Shown: positions 60,807-64,000 of the stretch, piece by piece
Numbering within the stretch: the stretch's first letter is position 1
Layout: every line of letters starts with the position of its first letter
Assembly (NCBI GenBank): GCA_030583925.1
Contig: CP129482.1
Location: forward strand, 248,001-312,000
Length of the DNA stretch: 64,000 nucleotides
Reading direction: 5' to 3'
Origin: Anaerolineales bacterium
GTDB taxonomy: Bacteria; Chloroflexota; Anaerolineae; Anaerolineales; Villigracilaceae
Translations under genes and position numbers: made by a program
The notes under the pieces: model-generated
Told to the model about the DNA's origin: nothing
What the model saw: the letters and a program-made list of their open reading frames with translations, nothing else
Databases searched by the model: none

Positions 60807-63800
60807 ATGCGTTCATTCTTTCAGAAACATCGTGTTCCCGGCACGTTACTCGACCTCTTGCGGATGAGGGCGGATGAGCAACCGGACCATCTCGCCTATC
60901 GCTATTTGCAAGACAACGAAGCGGATATCCTCACAACCACGTACGGTGAACTGGACCGCCGCGCCCGCGCCATCGGCGCGTGGTTGGATAGTCATCACGC
61001 GCGCGGCGAACGCGTCCTGCTCCTTTACCCCGCTGGACTCGATTACATCGCTTCTTTTTTCGGATGTTTGTATGCTGGCGCGGTGGCGGTCCCCGCGTAC
61101 CCTCCGCGTTTGAACCGACCCGTCCCGCGCATCCAAGCCATCGTCGCGGATTCGCAGGCGAAGTTTGCGCTCACCACCTCCGCCATTTTGCATAACATCG
61201 AACAGCGCTTCGAACAATCGCCCGACCTGCACGCGTTAAGCTGGTTAAACACCGAGCAGGTCCCCCCGGCGTTAGAAGCGGAGTGGCGCGATCCAAACAT
61301 CAACGCGGACACGCTTGCCTTCCTCCAATACACGTCTGGCTCGACGAGTCAACCGAAGGGAGTCATGCTCACGCATGGCAATCTTCTGCACAACCTCAAA
61401 GCCATCCGCCACGGCTTTCAAATTGACTCAACCGATTCGGGTGCGTTCTGGCTCCCGAGTTATCACGACATGGGCTTGATCGGCGGCATCCTCGAACCGT
61501 TGTATATCGCGTGTCCATCCACGTTGATGTCGCCTGTTTCGTTTTTGCAGAAACCCTTTCGCTGGCTCGACGCCATCAGCAAATACAAAGCGACGACGAG
61601 CGGCGCGCCGAATTTTGCTTACGACCTTTGCGTGGACAAGATCACGCAAGAGCAACTTGAGACGCTAGACTTGAGCGCGTGGAAACTCGCCTTCTGCGGC
61701 GCCGAACCGATTCGCCCTGAGACGCTCGAACGCTTCGCGCGGACCTTCGGGTTGGTCGGCTTTCGGAAGTCTTCTTTCTACCCCTGCTTCGGCATGGCGG
61801 AAAGTACGCTCATCGTTTCGGGAGGCGACGGTCCCGCTGAGCCGCGCACGTTGACGGTTGATCGCAAAGCGCTTGAGCGCGACCAAGTTGCGACTGCTTC
61901 GCCCGACGATGCAAACGCGTTGACGATGGTCAATTGCGGCAAATCCATTGTTGACCAGCGAATCATCATTGTCAATCCATCCACTTTGATTCGCTGTGAG
62001 GAAAACGAAGTCGGCGAAATTTGGGTGACGGGTCCCAGCGTGGCGAAGGGCTACTGGAGACTCGAAGATGAAACGCGTTACACATTCGGCGCACACACAG
62101 CTGACACGAACGACGGTCCCTTCATGCGGACGGGCGATCTCGGCTTTTTGCAAAACAGCGAACTGTTCATCACAGGTCGCTTGAAGGATTTGATCATTAT
62201 CCACGGGAGCAACCATTATCCGCAAGATATTGAATTGACCGTTGAAGCGAGTCACCCCGCGTTGCAATCGAGCGCAGGCGCGGCGTTCTCGGTGAGTGAA
62301 AACGGAAAAGAACAACTCGTCATCGTGCAAGAAGTGACTCGGCAAGGACGGCAAGCCGATGTGAACGAAGTCGCCTCTGCGATTCGACAAGCCGTTGCAG
62401 AGAAGCACGACCTGCAAGTCTTCGCCATCGCGCTTGTCAAGCCGATGAGCATCCCCAAAACCTCCAGCGGAAAGATCCAACGCCGCGCAACGAAAGCTGA
62501 TTTTTTGAATGGCCAGTTGGATATTGTGGGTGAGTGGCGGCAGAGTCCCCTCTCCCAGCGGGAGAGGGCTAGGGTGAGGGAGAATTCCGAAGATCACACA
62601 GCAACATCCAACCCCTCCTCACAAACCATTCAATCCTTCCTCCTCGCGCGCGTCGCCTCCATCCTCGAAATGGACGCGTCCGCGATTGACCCGCGCCAAC
62701 CGTTCACCTATTACGGACTCGGCTCAGTGCAAGCCGTGAGTCTCACAGGCGATCTCGAATCGTTCCTCAGTCGCAAACTTTCGCCCACCCTCGCATGGGA
62801 TTACCCGACGATCGAATCGTTATCGAATTTTTTGGCGAACGATTCACAGCCTGCAAAAATTTCAACCCCTCAACCAACGTTCAACAATGTCAACGAACCC
62901 ATCGCCATCGTCGGTTTGAGTTGCCGCTTCCCGCAGGCGGACAGTCCGCAGGCTTTTTGGGAACTCCTCCGCAACGGCGTGGACGCGGTTACCGAAGTGC
63001 CGTCCGAGCGCTGGGACGTGGATCAATTCCACGCTGACGAACCAGCCGCAGGCAAAGTCACGACCCGTTTCGGCGCGTTCCTCGATAACGTGGACTTGTT
63101 CGATCCCGCCTTCTTTGGGATTTCCCCTCGTGAAGCCGCGCGCATGGACCCTCAACAACGCCTCTTACTGGAGGTCAGCTGGGAGGCGCTAGAGAACGCG
63201 TTCATCCCCCCGACCTCGCTCGCGGGCACTCGCACGGGCGTGTTCGTCGGCATCAGCAGTTACGATTACTCGCGCTTGCAATTCGACGATCACGAAATGA
63301 TCGACGCCTACGCGGGGACGGGCAACGCGCACAGCATCGCGGCGAATCGTTTGTCGTATGTGTTTGATCTGCGCGGACCGAGCATGGCAGTGGACACGGC
63401 GTGTTCGTCGTCGCTGGTGTCGGTGCATCTGGCGTGTCAGAGTCTGCGAAGCGGCGAATCGGACGTCGCGTTGGCGGGAGGCGTGAATTTGATTCTCACC
63501 CCCGAATTAACCATCACGTTTTCGCAAGCGCGGATGCTCGCGCCCGACGGTCATTGCAAAACGTTCGATGCAAATGCCGATGGCTATGTGCGCGGCGAAG
63601 GATGCGGCATTGTTGTCCTCAAACGTTTATCCGATGCAGTGCGCGACGGCGATAACATCCTTGCATTGATACGCGGCTCGGCGGTGAATCAAGATGGAAG
63701 AAGCAACGGACTCACCGCCCCGAATGGACTTGCTCAACAAGATGTGATCCGCACTGCGTTGAATCAGGCGGGCGTAACGCCAAATCAAATTAGTTACATC

Positions 63801-64000
63801 GAAGCGCACGGGACGGGCACGCCGCTCGGCGACCCGATTGAAATGGCGTCGTTGCGCGCCGTGTTGGGTGACGATTCGAATCAGCGTGTGTTGATTGGCT
63901 CAGTCAAAACAAATATTGGTCATCTCGAATCGGCGGCGGGGATCGCTGGTCTGATCAAAGTTGTCCTTGCGATGCAAAACGAAGCGGTTCCGCCGCATCT
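60807..64000 (+). CDS. Fatty-acyl-AMP ligase / ACP / ketosynthase megasynthase (start of gene)
   Basis: The gene opens at ATG 60807 and is still open at the window edge, at least 1064 residues. Residues 1-570 form a fatty-acyl-AMP ligase ([46 protein letters not shown]). An acyl-carrier protein follows ([10 protein letters not shown], Ser640 for phosphopantetheine). From about residue 699 comes a type-I ketosynthase with Cys866 in DTACSSS, then [12 protein letters not shown] and [17 protein letters not shown] proteins load free fatty acids onto polyketide lines. A REP-like repeat interrupts the FAAL-ACP linker. Confidence 0.93.
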   Translation, partial: MRSFFQKHRVPGTLLDLLRMRADEQPDHLAYRYLQDNEADILTTTYGELDRRARAIGAWLDSHHARGERVLLLYPAGLDYIASFFGCLYAGAVAVPAYPPRLNRPVPRIQAIVADSQAKFALTTSAILHNIEQRFEQSPDLHALSWLNTEQVPPALEAEWRDPNINADTLAFLQYTSGSTSQPKGVMLTHGNLLHNLKAIRHGFQIDSTDSGAFWLPSYHDMGLIGGILEPLYIACPSTLMSPVSFLQKPFRWLDAISKYKATTSGAPNFAYDLCVDKITQEQLETLDLSAWKLAFCGAEPIRPETLERFARTFGLVGFRKSSFYPCFGMAESTLIVSGGDGPAEPRTLTVDRKALERDQVATASPDDANALTMVNCGKSIVDQRIIIVNPSTLIRCEENEVGEIWVTGPSVAKGYWRLEDETRYTFGAHTADTNDGPFMRTGDLGFLQNSELFITGRLKDLIIIHGSNHYPQDIELTVEASHPALQSSAGAAFSVSENGKEQLVIVQEVTRQGRQADVNEVASAIRQAVAEKHDLQVFAIALVKPMSIPKTSSGKIQRRATKADFLNGQLDIVGEWRQSPLSQRERARVRENSEDHTATSNPSSQTIQSFLLARVASILEMDASAIDPRQPFTYYGLGSVQAVSLTGDLESFLSRKLSPTLAWDYPTIESLSNFLANDSQPAKISTPQPTFNNVNEPIAIVGLSCRFPQADSPQAFWELLRNGVDAVTEVPSERWDVDQFHADEPAAGKVTTRFGAFLDNVDLFDPAFFGISPREAARMDPQQRLLLEVSWEALENAFIPPTSLAGTRTGVFVGISSYDYSRLQFDDHEMIDAYAGTGNAHSIAANRLSYVFDLRGPSMAVDTACSSSLVSVHLACQSLRSGESDVALAGGVNLILTPELTITFSQARMLAPDGHCKTFDANADGYVRGEGCGIVVLKRLSDAVRDGDNILALIRGSAVNQDGRSNGLTAPNGLAQQDVIRTALNQAGVTPNQISYIEAHGTGTPLGDPIEMASLRAVLGDDSNQRVLIGSVKTNIGHLESAAGIAGLIKVVLAMQNEAVPPH
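62544..62582. repeat. REP-like repeat within the megasynthase gene
   Basis: CCCCTCTCCCAGCGGGAGAG followed by GGCTAGGGTGAGGG lies in the linker between the FAAL and ACP domains. It keeps the frame, encoding [13 protein letters not shown] at about residues 580-592. The intergenic copy is at 7860-7911. It adds a basic stretch to a Ser/Gly-type linker. Confidence 0.7.

Noticed and set aside
61665..62597. 310-codon minus-strand ORF opposite the FAAL-ACP region
   Set aside because: It starts within the REP-like repeat ([16 protein letters not shown], a frequent false-ORF product) and is antisense to conserved FAAL motifs.
1..64000. tRNA, rRNA, CRISPR array or prophage
   Set aside because: No tRNA-like TPsiC/anticodon arrangement, no spaced identical repeats with unique spacers and no phage structural genes were seen by eye; short tRNA genes could still be missed without a covariance search.

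Overview
The window looks like a chromosomal segment of a Chloroflexota bacterium, most plausibly class Anaerolineae. This is inferred from gene content: a MalT-type LuxR regulator, an XRE/NB-ARC/TPR regulator, many CPBP intramembrane proteases, NarL-type two-component pairs, 'TATAEA'-type lipoproteins and many palindromic intergenic repeats. No rRNA or tRNA gene is present to confirm it. The sequence is moderately GC-rich with one AT-richer patch near 52.3-53.3 kb. No CRISPR array or prophage was seen.

Layout. (1) 0-2.4 kb: amino-sugar genes (YhcH, PIG-L deacetylase, SIS isomerase). (2) 2.5-10.9 kb: an island bounded by a 25-bp perfect direct repeat that lies inside two fragments of a comM/yifB 3' end. 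It encodes CotH kinase, DUF4956 membrane protein, VTC polyphosphate polymerase, a DUF4353-like beta-helix lipoprotein, a 61-aa CotH-like stub and an OmpR/PhoB-type response regulator with its histidine kinase. Four promoters in the island share 11-bp-spaced CTGTGAA repeats placed exactly 10 nt from the -10 box, so the island appears to carry its own PhoB-like regulon. One of these promoters drives no evident gene and may produce a small RNA. (3) 11.6-16.1 kb: SDR, MFS, alpha/beta hydrolase and a frameshifted class-III aminotransferase. (4) 16.4-19.3 kb: arsenic cluster (DUF318 permease, a Cys-rich 28-aa ORF coupled to arsM, and arsR), with three ArsR-type dyads and a fourth beside an arsR remnant at 22.7 kb. 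(5) 19.6-22.7 kb: ketopantoate-reductase-like gene and an AraC regulator cut by a fresh IS5-like element. A 104-bp MITE of the same element lies at 27.04 kb.

(6) 23-34 kb: CPBP proteases, a serine beta-lactamase-like hydrolase, small membrane proteins and a MalT-like LuxR regulator. (7) 34.2-36.8 kb: XRE/NB-ARC/TPR regulator. (8) 37-45.6 kb: signalling block made of lipoproteins, a PDZ-containing S41 pseudo-peptidase, a membrane histidine kinase with an extracytoplasmic PDZ domain, its NarL regulator, a second PAS/GAF kinase-regulator pair and a lone receiver domain. (9) 45.6-52.2 kb: a tightly packed unit of membrane proteins, two CPBP proteases, glycosyltransferase, E2-like acyltransferase and a PAF-AH-like hydrolase. 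(10) 52.4-54.4 kb: an AT-rich orphan and an epoxide-hydrolase-like gene. (11) 54.6-60.6 kb: an operon of FHA-ABCG transporter, lipoprotein and Ser/Thr kinase, resembling in plan mycobacterial Rv1747-PknF. (12) 60.8 kb to the right edge: the start of a fatty-acyl-AMP ligase-ACP-ketosynthase megasynthase.

The strongest candidates for something not yet described are the self-contained CotH/VTC regulon with its orphan promoter and peptide, the FHA-ABC/kinase/lipoprotein module with repeated T-x-V-E motifs, and the PDZ kinase beside a PDZ pseudo-protease.
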